From NCBI RefSeq assembly GCF_035918015.1, contig NZ_CP109132.1, forward strand, positions 372,001 through 436,000: 64,000 nucleotides of DNA, given 5' to 3'. Origin of the DNA: Streptomyces sp. NBC_01754 (GTDB lineage: Bacteria > Actinomycetota > Actinomycetes > Streptomycetales > Streptomycetaceae). Position numbers and translations under genes: made by a program. The notes under the pieces were generated by a model, which saw only the letters and a list, made by a program, of their open reading frames with translations, did no database searches and was not told the origin of the DNA. Positions within the stretch are counted from its first letter, which is position 1. Each line of letters opens with the position of its first letter. Positions 17,741-27,202 of the stretch are shown here, piece by piece.

Positions 17741-18775
17741 GGTGACGGCGGTCGGTGACACGGGTGGTGCGGCCGACGCCCTCCTACGGGCCCTGCTGCG
17801 GGCGATCTCCCGGCCGATGCGCGGCGCGAGGACGGAGACGACGAGCAGGACACCGGTGACGACGATCTGGGACTGGGCGGAGACGTTGAGCAGGCTCATC
17901 GCGTTCTGCAGGGTACCGAGCAGGAAGACGCCCGCGATCGCGCCGCCGAGGGTCCCCTTCCCTCCGTCGAAGTCGATACCGCCGAGCAGCACCGCGGCGA
18001 TGACGGACAGTTCGAGACCCAGGGCGTTGTCGTAGCGGGCGCTGGCGTAGTGCAGGGCCCAGAAGACACCGGTGAGCGCCGAGAGCGCGCCCGTGGTGAC
18101 GAACATGGACAGCTTCAGCCGCTTGACGCGGATGCCGGTGAACCGTGCCGCTTCCTCACTCGCTCCGACGGCGAACAGGGAGCGGCCGATGGAAGTGGCG
18201 TGGAGGACCACGACCGCGATCGCGAGCAGGATGACGAAGGGGATGACCGCGTAGGGGATGAACGTGTCGCCGAACCGGCCCGCGCCGAAGTCCAGGTACT
18301 GCGTGGGGAAGTCGGTGACCGAGTCGGAACCGAGGACGATCTGGGCGATGCCCCGGTAGGCGGCCATGGTGCCGATGGTGACGGCCAGGGAGGGCAGGCC
18401 GAGGCGGGTGACGAGCAGCCCGTTGACCAGGCCGCACACGACCCCGAGCAGCAGGCACAGCGGGATGATCGACTCGATGGCCATGCCCTGGTTCCACAGG
18501 GCGCCCATGACCGCCCCGGACAGGCCGGCGGTGGAGCCGACGGACAGGTCGACCTCGCCGGAGACGACCAGCATGGTCATCGGCAGGGCGATCAGCGCGA
18601 TGGGCAGGGTGTTGCCGATCAGGAAGGAGATGTTCAGCGCGTTGCCGAAGTTGTCGACGAACGAGAACGAGCAGATCAGCAGGGTGAGCAGGAGTGCGCC
18701 GACCGTGGTGTCCCAGCGCACCGCGCCCCTCAGCCGCGTCCAGGAGGCGGCCGGGGTCGTCTTGGTGTCAGGCAT
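17738..18775 (-). CDS. rhaQ: Rhamnose ABC transporter permease
   Basis: A 345-residue membrane permease of the ribose/rhamnose (BPD_transp_2) type with about 8-10 membrane spans. The family motif is GEVDLSVGSTAGLSGAVMGA near residue 90, and a second conserved block reads LSVIAAVLLGGIDFDGGKGT near 270. With the other permease it forms the channel energised by RhaT. ATG 18775 is preferred over GTG 18784 because GAGGAG lies 8 bases ahead of it. The gene overlaps its upstream neighbour by 8 bases, showing translational coupling. Which permease is called RhaP and which RhaQ is arbitrary. Confidence 0.92.
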   Translation of the reverse strand: MPDTKTTPAASWTRLRGAVRWDTTVGALLLTLLICSFSFVDNFGNALNISFLIGNTLPIALIALPMTMLVVSGEVDLSVGSTAGLSGAVMGALWNQGMAIESIIPLCLLLGVVCGLVNGLLVTRLGLPSLAVTIGTMAAYRGIAQIVLGSDSVTDFPTQYLDFGAGRFGDTFIPYAVIPFVILLAIAVVVLHATSIGRSLFAVGASEEAARFTGIRVKRLKLSMFVTTGALSALTGVFWALHYASARYDNALGLELSVIAAVLLGGIDFDGGKGTLGGAIAGVFLLGTLQNAMSLLNVSAQSQIVVTGVLLVVSVLAPRIGREIARSRARRRASAAPPVSPTAVT

Positions 18776-19823
18776 GGCGGACACTCCTCATCTGTGCGGC
18801 CTGCTTGCGCAGCACTGAGGCGACCCGCAGTGCCAGGATCCGGTCGACGGTGATGGCGAGCAGCAGCAGGATTCCGTTGATGGCGGTGACCCAGACGGAG
18901 CTCACGCCGATCGCGGGGAGGACGCTGTTGATGGAGGTCAGGAGCAGCGCGCCGAGCGCGGCTCCGTAGACGCTGCCGGAGCCGCCGGTGAAGGCGACCC
19001 CGCCCACCACGACCGCGCTGACGACGGTGAGTTCGTAGCCGCTGCCCGTGGCGGAGTCGACGTTGCCGAAGCGGGCGAGGTAGAGGGCGCCGGCGAATCC
19101 GGCCAGAGCACCGCACAGGACGTAGGCCGTCATGATCCGCTTGCGGACGGGTACGCCGGCGAGGGTGGCGGCCTCGGGGCTGGAGCCGACGGCGTACATG
19201 TCGCGCCCGCTGCGGTAGCCGCGCAGGTAGTAGCCGACGACGAGGAGGACCGCCAGGGCGAGCAGTGCCAGGTAGGGGACCACCCAGACGCCGTCGTGGC
19301 CGAAGTCGACGAAGGTGTCGGGCAGGGAGTCGGCGGTGATCTGGCGGGAGCCGATCCAGATGGAGTCGATGCCGCGGACGATGTAGAGCGTACCCAGCGT
19401 GACGACGAGCGCGGGGACCTTCCCGAAGCTGACCAGCGCGCCGTTGAGCAGGCCGAACAGGGCACCGAGGACGACGGCCAGAAGCACCGCGGTGAGGGAA
19501 CTGCCGCCGCTCTGGAGGTGGTTGCCGGCGGCGAACGCACTGATGCCGAGGACGGATCCGACGGACAGGTCGACGTTGCGGGTGATGACCACGACGGCCT
19601 GCCCGGTCGCTACCAGGACCAGGATCGTGGCGTTGAGCAGTAGGTCCTTGATGCCCTGTTCGGAGAGGAACTCGGTGTTCGAGAGCTGGGTCGCGACGAG
19701 CATGACCAGCAGTACGGCGGCCACGGCCAGCTCACGGGCCTTGAACACCTTGTCCAGGAGGCGCCGGCCCGCGGTGGGGGTGGGTGCGGTCTCTTCCCGC
19801 ACCGGTGGAGCGGTCACGGTCAT
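18768..19823 (-). CDS. rhaP: Rhamnose ABC transporter permease
   Basis: A 351-residue permease of the same family as its downstream neighbour. The motif [20 protein letters not shown] lies near residue 85 and [20 protein letters not shown] near 270. It starts at ATG 19823, overlapping the ATPase stop in an ATGA tetranucleotide, so the two are translated together. An extended Thr/Pro N-terminus precedes the first span. It is required, by family knowledge, for L-rhamnose import with RhaS, RhaQ and RhaT. Confidence 0.93.
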   Translation of the reverse strand: MTVTAPPVREETAPTPTAGRRLLDKVFKARELAVAAVLLVMLVATQLSNTEFLSEQGIKDLLLNATILVLVATGQAVVVITRNVDLSVGSVLGISAFAAGNHLQSGGSSLTAVLLAVVLGALFGLLNGALVSFGKVPALVVTLGTLYIVRGIDSIWIGSRQITADSLPDTFVDFGHDGVWVVPYLALLALAVLLVVGYYLRGYRSGRDMYAVGSSPEAATLAGVPVRKRIMTAYVLCGALAGFAGALYLARFGNVDSATGSGYELTVVSAVVVGGVAFTGGSGSVYGAALGALLLTSINSVLPAIGVSSVWVTAINGILLLLAITVDRILALRVASVLRKQAAQMRSVRHA

Positions 19824-21349
19824 GCCGCGTTCCTCTCTCGTGTCACACGGCCGGTGGCCGCCGCCATCACCGTCTCCTCGGTGGCCTGGTCCCGGGAGAT
19901 CTCCGCGGTCAGACGGCCTTCGTGCATGACGAGCACGCGGTCGGCCATGCCGAGGATCTCGGGCAGGTCGGAGGAGATCATCAGGACGGCGACGCCCTCG
20001 GCGGCGAGCGAGGACAGCAGTCGGTGCACCTCGGCCTTGGTACCCACGTCGATGCCGCGGGTCGGCTCGTCCACGATCAGCACCTGCGGCCGGGTGGCGA
20101 GCCACTTGGCGAGGACGGTCTTCTGCTGGTTGCCGCCGGACAGGGTTGCCACGACGTCGGCGAGTCGGGCGTACTTGACCTGAAGCCTGACCGCCCAGTC
20201 CACGGCCCTGCTGCGCTCGGCCTTGCGGCTCATCAGCCCGGCGCGGGAGGTGTCGGAGAAACCGGTGAGGCCGATGTTGCGTTCGATGGACATGTCCATC
20301 ACCAGCCCCTGAGCCCTCCGGTCCTCGGGGACAAGGGCGAGACCGGCGCTCATGGCGAGGCTCGGCGCCCCGGGCTTCAGCTTCCTGCCCAGTACCTCGA
20401 CCTCGCCTCCGTCGAACCGGTCGACGCCGAAGACGGCGCGCGCCACCTCGCTGCGTCCCGCCCCGACCAGACCGGCCAGGCCCACGATCTCACCGCGGCG
20501 CACCTCGAAGGACACGTCGGTGAAGACGCCTTCGCGGGTCAGCCGCCGCACGGTGAGCGCGACGTCACCGATCTCGGTGGTCTGCTTGGGGTAGAGCTCG
20601 TCGAGATCCCTGCCGACCATGCGGCGCACCAGATCGTCTTCGGTGAGCCCGTCCAGCGGCTCACTGCTGATCCAGGCACCGTCGCGCAAGGTGGTGACGC
20701 GTTGGCACAGTCCGAAGATCTCTTCGAGGCGGTGGGAGATGAACAGGACCGCCGCGCCTTGCTCGCGCAGTGTCCTGACGACGCCGAAGAGGCGCGCGAC
20801 TTCGCTGCCGGTGAGGGCGGCGGTCGGCTCGTCCATGATCAGGACACGGGCGTCGAAAGACAACGCTTTGGCGATCTCGACCAGTTGCTGGTCGGCGATG
20901 GACAGGCCACGGGCCGGCTGGTCGGGGTCGAGGTCGACTCCGAGGCGGGTGAACAGGTCTGCGGCGGCCTGCTTGACCGCTCGGTGGTCGACCCGGCCGA
21001 GCGAGCGCTTGGGCTGCCGGCCCACGAAGATGTTCTCGGCGACGGACAGGTCCGGGAAGAGGGTCGGCTCCTGGTAGATGACGGCGACGCCCGCGTCCCG
21101 GGCGTCGGCGGGGCCGTGGAACTCGACCGGCCGGCCGTCCAGCAGGACCGTGCCGGTGTCGGGGCGGTGCACGCCGGCCAGGGCCTTGATCAGCGTCGAC
21201 TTGCCCGCGCCGTTCTCGCCGGCCAGGGCGTGCGCTTCCCCGGCGTACAGGCGCAGGCCGACTCCGCGGAGCGCCCGGACGGCGCCGAAGGACTTGCTCA
21301 CCCCCTCCAGTGCGAGCACCGGAGTGGCCTCCGGCTCAGGGTGCGTCAT
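19820..21349 (-). CDS. rhaT: Rhamnose ABC transporter ATP-binding protein
   Basis: A 509-residue protein with two fused ABC domains, as usual for ribose-class sugar importers. Domain 1 has Walker [10 protein letters not shown] at residues 44-52, signature [15 protein letters not shown] and Walker [12 protein letters not shown]. Domain 2 has a degenerate Walker A (GLVGAGRSE), as usual in this class, signature [15 protein letters not shown] and Walker [13 protein letters not shown]. It powers L-rhamnose uptake. It is the first gene of the leftward operon, 88 bases downstream of a LacI-type operator and a good promoter. Confidence 0.95.
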   Translation of the reverse strand: MTHPEPEATPVLALEGVSKSFGAVRALRGVGLRLYAGEAHALAGENGAGKSTLIKALAGVHRPDTGTVLLDGRPVEFHGPADARDAGVAVIYQEPTLFPDLSVAENIFVGRQPKRSLGRVDHRAVKQAAADLFTRLGVDLDPDQPARGLSIADQQLVEIAKALSFDARVLIMDEPTAALTGSEVARLFGVVRTLREQGAAVLFISHRLEEIFGLCQRVTTLRDGAWISSEPLDGLTEDDLVRRMVGRDLDELYPKQTTEIGDVALTVRRLTREGVFTDVSFEVRRGEIVGLAGLVGAGRSEVARAVFGVDRFDGGEVEVLGRKLKPGAPSLAMSAGLALVPEDRRAQGLVMDMSIERNIGLTGFSDTSRAGLMSRKAERSRAVDWAVRLQVKYARLADVVATLSGGNQQKTVLAKWLATRPQVLIVDEPTRGIDVGTKAEVHRLLSSLAAEGVAVLMISSDLPEILGMADRVLVMHEGRLTAEISRDQATEETVMAAATGRVTRERNAA

Positions 21350-21436
21350 TGCATGTCTCCATGGTGTGCCGAGGATGTGCTCGGGAGATCGGGAACCGGG
21401 GGCGCGGAAACGGCGGACACGCTGCCTGCCCGGTGG

Positions 21437-21490
21437 TGAATTGTTTCAATGAAGTTCCCGGAAGCTAGCTCTGTCTGCCACTCAGGTCAA
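21437..21490 (-). promoter_or_regulatory. rhaT operon promoter with LacI-type operator
   Basis: On the minus strand, TTGACC (21485-21490) is followed after exactly 17 bases by TAGCTT (21462-21467). The operator TGAAACAATTCA (21437-21448) comes 13 bases further on, over the expected transcription start. Repressor bound there would block RNA polymerase. Confidence 0.75.
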
Positions 21491-21644
21491 GGGGAAGGAC
21501 GGGACCGCTTGATCGCATCGCTCCCTCGAGCCCGCTCACCCTCAACCCCCCTTGTATAGCGTAGGGATGGCGCACATCCACACTCCAGGCCGCCCTACGG
21601 AGGCCACGATTGCGTAACGCGCGGGAAGCGCGACACACTGCCCC

Positions 21645-21696
21645 TTGACGCCCTCGCAACCCGTGGATAGCTTCCGCAGACCGATGAATCGATTCA
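21645..21696 (+). promoter_or_regulatory. rhaI operon promoter with LacI-type operator
   Basis: TTGACG (21645-21650), a 17-base spacer, TAGCTT (21668-21673), then the perfect palindrome TGAATCGATTCA (21685-21696) 11 bases downstream. This is the mirror image of the rhaT promoter, with an identical -10 hexamer and near-identical spacing. Confidence 0.8.
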
Positions 21697-21753
21697 CGTC
21701 GTCTTCCCAGCAGTCCCTGTCTCCTGGGGCTGCGCACTCAACTCGAGGTTGAT

Positions 21754-22920
21754 ATGTCTGACATCGCCGCGGTGAAGGCCGCACTCACCAGCCAGCGGAT
21801 CGAGACACCGTCCTGGGGCTACGGCAACTCCGGTACCCGGTTCAAGGTGTTCGCCCAGGCCGGTGTGCCGCGTACGCCCTACGAGAAGCTCGACGACGCG
21901 GCGAAGGTGCACGAACTCACCGGAGTGGCGCCCAAGGTCTCCTTGCACATCCCCTGGGACCGGGTCGAGGACTACTCCGCTCTGACCGCGCACGCCGAGA
22001 ACCTGGGGCTGGAGCTGGGTGCCGTCAACTCCAACACCTTCCAGGACGACGACTTCAAGCTGGGCAGCGTCTGCCATCCGGACCCGGCGGTACGCCGCAA
22101 GGCCGTCGGCCACTTGCTCGAGTGCGTCGACATCATGGACGCGACCGGGTCGAAGGACCTGAAGCTGTGGTTCGCCGACGGCACCAACTACCCCGGCCAG
22201 GACGACATCGTGGCCCGGCAGGACCGCCTGGCGGAGTCCCTCTCCACGGTGTACGAACGCCTGGGCGAGGACCAGCGGATGCTGCTGGAGTACAAGTTCT
22301 TCGAGCCCGCCTTCTACACCACGGACGTCCCGGACTGGGGCACCTCGTACATGCAGTGCGTGAAGCTGGGCGACAAGGCGCAGGTCGTCGTGGACACCGG
22401 TCACCACGCTCCGGGGACGAACATCGAGTTCATCGTCGCGCTCCTGCTGCGCGAGGGGAAGCTCGGAGGGTTCGACTTCAACTCGCGCTTCTACGCCGAC
22501 GACGACCTGATGGTCGGCTCCGCGGACCCCTTCCAGCTCTTCCGGATCCTGCACGAGGTCGCCAAGAACGGCGGGCTCGCCCCGGAGACGAACGTCGCGT
22601 TCATGCTCGACCAGTGCCACAACATCGAGGCGAAGATCCCGGCGGTCATCCGCTCCGTCATGAACGTCCAGGAAGCCACCGCCAAGGCGCTGCTGGTCGA
22701 CCTCGACGCGCTCACCGCCGCTCAGCGCTCCGGTGACGTCCTCGCCTCGAACGCCGTCCTGATGGACGCCTACAACACCGACGTACGCCCGCTGCTTCGC
22801 GAACTGCGCGAGGAGCAGGGTCTGCACCCGGACCCCGTCGCCGCCTACCACGCCACCGGCTGGCAGGAGCGGATCGTGACCGAGCGCGTGGGCGGCGAAC
22901 AGGCCGGCTGGGGGGCCTGA
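21754..22920 (+). CDS. rhaI: L-rhamnose isomerase
   Basis: A 388-residue xylose-isomerase-like TIM-barrel enzyme that converts L-rhamnose to L-rhamnulose. Metal- and substrate-site blocks visible are LKLWFADGTNYPGQDD, LLEYKFFEPAFY with the metal-binding Glu, VVDTGHHAPGTNIEF and GGFDFNSRFYADDDLMVG. This is the actinobacterial/rhizobial RhaI type rather than E. coli RhaA. It is cytoplasmic and the first gene of the catabolic operon. ATG 21754 comes 58 bases after the LacI-type operator. Confidence 0.93.
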   Translation: MSDIAAVKAALTSQRIETPSWGYGNSGTRFKVFAQAGVPRTPYEKLDDAAKVHELTGVAPKVSLHIPWDRVEDYSALTAHAENLGLELGAVNSNTFQDDDFKLGSVCHPDPAVRRKAVGHLLECVDIMDATGSKDLKLWFADGTNYPGQDDIVARQDRLAESLSTVYERLGEDQRMLLEYKFFEPAFYTTDVPDWGTSYMQCVKLGDKAQVVVDTGHHAPGTNIEFIVALLLREGKLGGFDFNSRFYADDDLMVGSADPFQLFRILHEVAKNGGLAPETNVAFMLDQCHNIEAKIPAVIRSVMNVQEATAKALLVDLDALTAAQRSGDVLASNAVLMDAYNTDVRPLLRELREEQGLHPDPVAAYHATGWQERIVTERVGGEQAGWGA

Positions 22921-22982
22921 CCTTCTCGCGCACACTTCCACCAGCCGGCCCGACCCGCTCTCCCAGCCGAAGGAACACCGAC

Positions 22983-25025
22983 ATGGCCACCGCCCATCCC
23001 GAAGTCTCCGCGCTCCTGGAGCGCTCGAACCGTCTCGGCTCCGACGCCCGGAACACCAACTACGCCGGCGGCAACACGTCCGCCAAGGGCACCGAAACCG
23101 ACCCCGTCACCGGTGGTGACGTCGAGCTGATGTGGGTGAAGGGGTCCGGCGGTGATCTCGGGACGCTGAACGAGGCGGGTCTGGCCGCACTGCGGCTGGA
23201 CCGCGTCGCGTCGCTCAGGAGCGTCTACCCGGGCGTGGAACGCGAGGACGAGATGGTCGCGGCCTTCGACTACTGCCTGCACGGCAAGGGCGGCGCGGCT
23301 CCCTCCATCGACACCGCGATGCACGCACTGGTCGACGCCGCCCATGTCGACCATCTGCACCCCGACTCCGGGATCGCGCTGGCCTGCGCCGCCGACGGTG
23401 AGAAGCTGACCGCCGAGTGCTTCGGCGACTCGGTGGTCTGGATCCCGTGGAGGCGGCCCGGGTTCCAGCTCGGGCTGGACATCGCGGCGGTGAAGGAGGC
23501 CAACCCGGCGGCCATCGGCTGCGTCCTCGGCGGCCACGGCATCACGGCGTGGGGCGACACCTCCGCGGAGTGCGAGCGCAATTCCCTGCACATCATCCGC
23601 ACGGCCGAGGCGTTTCTCGCCGAACGGGGGAAGCCCGAGCCCTTCGGTGCCGTGATCGACGGGTTCCAGGCGCTGGGCGAGGAGGCGCGGCGGGAGAGGG
23701 CCGCGGCGCTCGCGCCCCATGTCCGCGGCCTCGCCTCCCAGGACCGCCCCCAGGTCGGCCACTTCACCGACTCCGACGTGGTTCTGGACTTCCTCGCCCG
23801 TGCAGAGCATCCCAGGCTCGCCGCGCTCGGCACTTCCTGCCCCGACCACTTCCTGCGTACCAAGGTCCGGCCGCTGGTCCTCGACCTGCCGCCGACCGCG
23901 CCTCTCGAGGAGGCCGTCGCCCGGTTGCAGGAACTCCACGCCGGCTACCGCGAGGAGTACGCCGCCTACTACCGGCGGCATGCCGAGCCCGGCTCTCCCG
24001 CGATGCGCGGCGCCGACCCGGCCATCGTGCTGGTACCGGGCGTGGGCATGTTCAGCTTCGGCAAGGACAAGCAGACGGCCCGGGTGGCCGGCGAGTTCTA
24101 CGTCAACGCGGTCAACGTGATGCGCGGGTCCGAGGCGGTCTCCACCTACGCGCCGATCGAGGAGTCGGAGAAGTTCCGCATCGAGTACTGGGCGCTGGAG
24201 GAGGCCAAACTCCGGCGGATGCCGAAGCCCAGGCCCCTCGCGACGCGGGTCGCGCTGGTGACCGGCGCGGGCAGCGGCATCGGGAAGGCCATCGCGCGGC
24301 GGCTGGCCGCCGAGGGCGCGTGCGTCGTCGTGGCCGACCTGGACGAGGAGAGCGCCACGCGGGTCGCCGCGGACCTGGGCGGCGCCGACAAGGCGGTCGC
24401 GGTGACCGTGGACGTCACGTCCGAGGAACAGATCACCGAAGCGTTCCGGGCCGCGGTACTCGCCTTCGGCGGGGTCGACCTGGTGGTCAACAACGCCGGC
24501 ATCTCCATCTCCAAGCCCCTGCTGGAGACCACGGCCCGGGACTGGGACCTCCAGCACGACATCATGGCGCGTGGGTCCTTCCTCGTCTCCCGTGAGGCGG
24601 CCCGGGTGATGACCGCGCAGGGTCTGGGCGGCGACATCGTCTACATCGCTTCCAAGAACGCGGTGTTCGCCGGCCCCAACAACATCGCCTACTCCGCCAC
24701 CAAGGCCGACCAGGCCCACCAGGTACGCCTCCTCGCCGCCGAACTGGGCGAGCACGGCATCCGCGTCAACGGGGTCAACCCGGACGGCGTGGTGCGCGGC
24801 TCCGGCATCTTCGCCGGCGGCTGGGGCGCCCAGCGTGCGGCCACGTACGGCATCGAGGAGGAGAAGCTGGGCGAGTTCTACGCGCAGCGGACGCTCCTCA
24901 AGCGCGAAGTGCTGCCCGAACACGTGGCGAACGCCGTGTTCGCGCTGACCGGTGGCGATCTGACCCACACCACCGGCCTGCACGTCCCGGTCGACGCGGG
25001 TGTCGCCGCCGCCTTCCTGCGATGA
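22983..25025 (+). CDS. rhaD: Bifunctional rhamnulose-1-phosphate aldolase / short-chain dehydrogenase
   Basis: A 680-residue two-domain enzyme. The N-terminal class II aldolase half (about residues 1-400) has the metal-binding HLHPDSG near 123 and GGHGITAWGD near 183; it splits L-rhamnulose 1-phosphate into dihydroxyacetone phosphate and L-lactaldehyde. The C-terminal SDR half (from about 418) has LVTGAGSGIGKAIA near 423, NNAGIS near 503 and the catalytic YSATK near 569, and by family knowledge oxidises lactaldehyde. This fusion equals the RhaD/RhaEW type. It follows rhaI by 62 bases with AAGGA as ribosome site. A very strong hairpin follows it. Confidence 0.95.
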   Translation: MATAHPEVSALLERSNRLGSDARNTNYAGGNTSAKGTETDPVTGGDVELMWVKGSGGDLGTLNEAGLAALRLDRVASLRSVYPGVEREDEMVAAFDYCLHGKGGAAPSIDTAMHALVDAAHVDHLHPDSGIALACAADGEKLTAECFGDSVVWIPWRRPGFQLGLDIAAVKEANPAAIGCVLGGHGITAWGDTSAECERNSLHIIRTAEAFLAERGKPEPFGAVIDGFQALGEEARRERAAALAPHVRGLASQDRPQVGHFTDSDVVLDFLARAEHPRLAALGTSCPDHFLRTKVRPLVLDLPPTAPLEEAVARLQELHAGYREEYAAYYRRHAEPGSPAMRGADPAIVLVPGVGMFSFGKDKQTARVAGEFYVNAVNVMRGSEAVSTYAPIEESEKFRIEYWALEEAKLRRMPKPRPLATRVALVTGAGSGIGKAIARRLAAEGACVVVADLDEESATRVAADLGGADKAVAVTVDVTSEEQITEAFRAAVLAFGGVDLVVNNAGISISKPLLETTARDWDLQHDIMARGSFLVSREAARVMTAQGLGGDIVYIASKNAVFAGPNNIAYSATKADQAHQVRLLAAELGEHGIRVNGVNPDGVVRGSGIFAGGWGAQRAATYGIEEEKLGEFYAQRTLLKREVLPEHVANAVFALTGGDLTHTTGLHVPVDAGVAAAFLR

Positions 25026-25105
25026 CCCGCCGGGCGGGGCACTCCTCGTGCACGTCCCGCCCGGCGCCGTCGCCCCCAGGGCCGCAGTCCGCGCCCGAGG
25101 ACCAC

Positions 25106-25156
25106 GGCCGGGTCACACGCTCCCCGCACCGCGCGCGGCGAGCGTGTGACCCGGCC
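25106..25156. terminator. Very strong hairpin between rhaD and rhaB
   Basis: CCGGGTCACACGCTC (25108-25122) is exactly complementary to GAGCGTGTGACCCGG (25140-25154). Two further pairs outside make a perfect 17-bp stem with a 17-base GC-rich loop. There is no T-run. It lies in the 252-base gap inside the catabolic operon, so it may terminate part of the transcripts, protect the rhaID message from decay, or both. Confidence 0.75.
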
Positions 25157-25277
25157 CTCCGGCCTGCGCGCTTCTGCGGTTCAAGGATCCTCCCCGGCCG
25201 CCGGTCGCACGCGTTCGCACCTCTCCCCTCCGTTCCCCTCCCTGTCCTCACCAGCGCACCCCGCGGAGGAGTCATCC

Positions 25278-26783
25278 ATGTCCATCGCTCCGTTCGGCAC
25301 GTCCCCCGCCCACTTCGCCGCCGCCGATCTGGGCGCGACGAGCGGGCGCGTCATCCTGGGCAGGCTCGAGCCGGGCCGTCTCGACCTCACCGAGGCGCAC
25401 CGCTTCCCCAACACACCGGTACGGCTGCCGGACGGTCTGCGTTGGGACGTACTGGCTCTCTTCCAGGGCGTGGTCGACGGCCTGCGCGCGGCGTCCCGGG
25501 TCACCGGCGGGCAGTTGACCTCCATCGGTGTGGACAGCTGGGCCGTGGACTACGGACTCCTCGATGCCGACGGGGCCCTTCTCGGCTCCCCGTACCACTA
25601 CCGGGACGGCCGCACCGACACGGCTGCCGAAAGCCTCTGGCCCAAGATCGGCCCGGAGGAGCTGTACCGGATCACCGGGCTTCAGCATCTTCCCTTCAAC
25701 ACCGTCTTCCAGCTCGCCTCCGCGGTCGGAAGCTCCCAGCTCCGCGCCGCACGCACACTGCTGCTCATCCCCGACCTGCTGACCCACTGGCTCACGGGGT
25801 CCCTCGGCACCGAGGAGACCAACGCCTCCACGACAGGGCTCTTCGACGCCCGTACGGGCACCTGGTCCGGCGACGTCCTCAAGGCCCTGTCCCTGGACCC
25901 CGGGCTGCTCCCGCCGCTGCGCTCCCCCGGTGATCCGGCGGGGACCCTGCTGCCACACGTGGCCGAGTTCACCGGTCTGTCCCCCGCCACTCCGGTGACG
26001 ACCGTCGCCTCCCACGACACGGCCTCCGCGGTCGTCGCCGTCCCCGCCACGGAGCCCCACTTCGCGTACATCTCCTGCGGAACGTGGTCGCTGGCCGGCC
26101 TCGAACTGGACGCCCCGGTGATCAGTGAGGCCTCCCGCCAGGCGAACTTCACCAACGAGCGCGGCATCGACGGAACCGTCCGCTTCCTGCGCAACATCAT
26201 GGGCATGTGGCTGCTGGAGGAGTGCCGGCGTACCTGGAGGGCGCGGGGCATGCCGACGGACCTGCCGACGCTGCTCGACGAGGCCGCCCGGGCCGAGCCG
26301 TTCGCCTGCGTCATCGACCCCGACGCGCCCGAGTTCCTGGCCCCCGGCGACATGCCGCGACGCATCGAAGCGTACTGCCGTCGCGCGGGCCGGCCCGCGC
26401 CCGAGGGACAAGGCCCCACGGTCCGCTGCGTCTTGGAGAGCCTGGCCCTCGCTCACCGGCGCACCCTGCGCCGAGCCGCACAGCTCGCCGACCGCGAGAT
26501 CAGTCACGTCCATCTGGTCGGCGGCGGCTCCCGCAACGAGTTGCTGTGCCGGCTCACCGCGGACGCCACCGGACTTCCCGTGATCGCCGGCCCCACCGAG
26601 GCCACCGCGCTGGGCAACATCCTCGTCCAGGCACGTGCCGCACACCAGGTCGGCGACCTGGCGAGCATGCGTCAACTCGTCTCCGGTACACAGGAACTAC
26701 GCCACTACTCACCCCGTGGGAACGCGGCGTCCTGGGATGCCGCGGAGGCCCGTGTCACCCGTGACGGGCAGGACCTGCCGTAG
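25278..26783 (+). CDS. rhaB: Rhamnulokinase
   Basis: A 501-residue FGGY-family carbohydrate kinase that phosphorylates L-rhamnulose at C1 with ATP. The phosphate-binding ADLGATSGRV is near residue 15, the substrate-region IGVDSWAVDYGLLD near 80, and the ATP-site blocks YISCGTWSLAGLEL and VHLVGGGSRNELLC near 265 and 410. ATG 25278 has GGAGGA (25265-25270) upstream. It is separated from rhaD by 252 bases holding a very strong hairpin, so its dose may differ from that of rhaI and rhaD. Confidence 0.95.
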   Translation: MSIAPFGTSPAHFAAADLGATSGRVILGRLEPGRLDLTEAHRFPNTPVRLPDGLRWDVLALFQGVVDGLRAASRVTGGQLTSIGVDSWAVDYGLLDADGALLGSPYHYRDGRTDTAAESLWPKIGPEELYRITGLQHLPFNTVFQLASAVGSSQLRAARTLLLIPDLLTHWLTGSLGTEETNASTTGLFDARTGTWSGDVLKALSLDPGLLPPLRSPGDPAGTLLPHVAEFTGLSPATPVTTVASHDTASAVVAVPATEPHFAYISCGTWSLAGLELDAPVISEASRQANFTNERGIDGTVRFLRNIMGMWLLEECRRTWRARGMPTDLPTLLDEAARAEPFACVIDPDAPEFLAPGDMPRRIEAYCRRAGRPAPEGQGPTVRCVLESLALAHRRTLRRAAQLADREISHVHLVGGGSRNELLCRLTADATGLPVIAGPTEATALGNILVQARAAHQVGDLASMRQLVSGTQELRHYSPRGNAASWDAAEARVTRDGQDLP

Positions 26784-27037
26784 GGGCCGGCCACCACGGA
26801 CCACTCGTCACCGGCGTCCGCGCCCGTGGGCACCGGCGGCCAGGCGGCCCCCGGGGAGGCGACCGCCTTCCTGCGGACGGATCTCCCTGCGCACATCGCA
26901 GTTGGCCGGACTGACTCTTTAACGATTCAAGCCTGCGGACCTCACGGCCTCCGTCGCAACCTCGGAAAGGGCGACACCGCCCCTAACCGGACCAAGGATG
27001 TTCCTTACCCCTCACATGGGCTTCTCGGCATCAAGCT

Positions 27038-27049
27038 TGAAACCTTTCA
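27038..27049. promoter_or_regulatory. Possible LacI-type operator downstream of rhaB
   Basis: TGAAACCTTTCA has perfect 5-base arms (TGAAA/TTTCA). It resembles the two rhamnose operators and LacI-family sites generally. It lies 154 bases ahead of the broken terpene synthase start. Confidence 0.4.
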
Positions 27050-27068
27050 GGTCTCCAGGCCACCGGTC

Positions 27069-27098
27069 CCCCTCCTGAGAAACGAACAGTAGGAGGGG
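27069..27098. terminator. Hairpin, possible end of rhamnose catabolic operon
   Basis: CCCCTCCT (27069-27076) pairs with AGGAGGGG (27091-27098) across a 14-base loop. No T-run follows. Confidence 0.35.
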
Positions 27099-27202
27099 CC
27101 CCCATGTGCGCCACGTAGATCATTTACGGTGGGTGCTGCCTCGCGGCGCATATTCACTGAACCCTCTCACCTCGCACGCTGGTTCGAGCGACTGGGCGCT
27201 CC

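Larger units (their letters stand above)
21350..21753. other. Divergent control region of the two rhamnose operons
   Basis: 404 bases between rhaT and rhaI. It holds two promoters, each followed by a LacI-type operator, listed separately. The middle (about 21500-21640) contains no gene and includes TATACA- and GCGCG-type patches of unknown meaning. Confidence 0.8.
26784..27202. other. Intergenic region after rhaB
   Basis: 419 bases with no supported gene. It includes a TGAAN4TTCA site (27038-27049) and a GC hairpin (27069-27098). An AT-richer patch around 26915-26930 (CTTTAACGATTCAAG) resembles half of the rhamnose operator. Confidence 0.5.

Noticed and set aside
16456..17745. Long + strand frame opposite rhaS, and similar ones opposite the permeases, rhaT and rhaD
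   Set aside because: All are antisense shadows of strongly supported rhamnose genes; their Gly/Val/Asp-rich translations match no family.
27091..27118. Four-codon frame MCAT with strong ribosome site, like a cysteine leader peptide
   Set aside because: It has only one Cys, no attenuator structure downstream, and the following gene is a pseudogene; more likely chance with a hairpin arm acting as the purine run.
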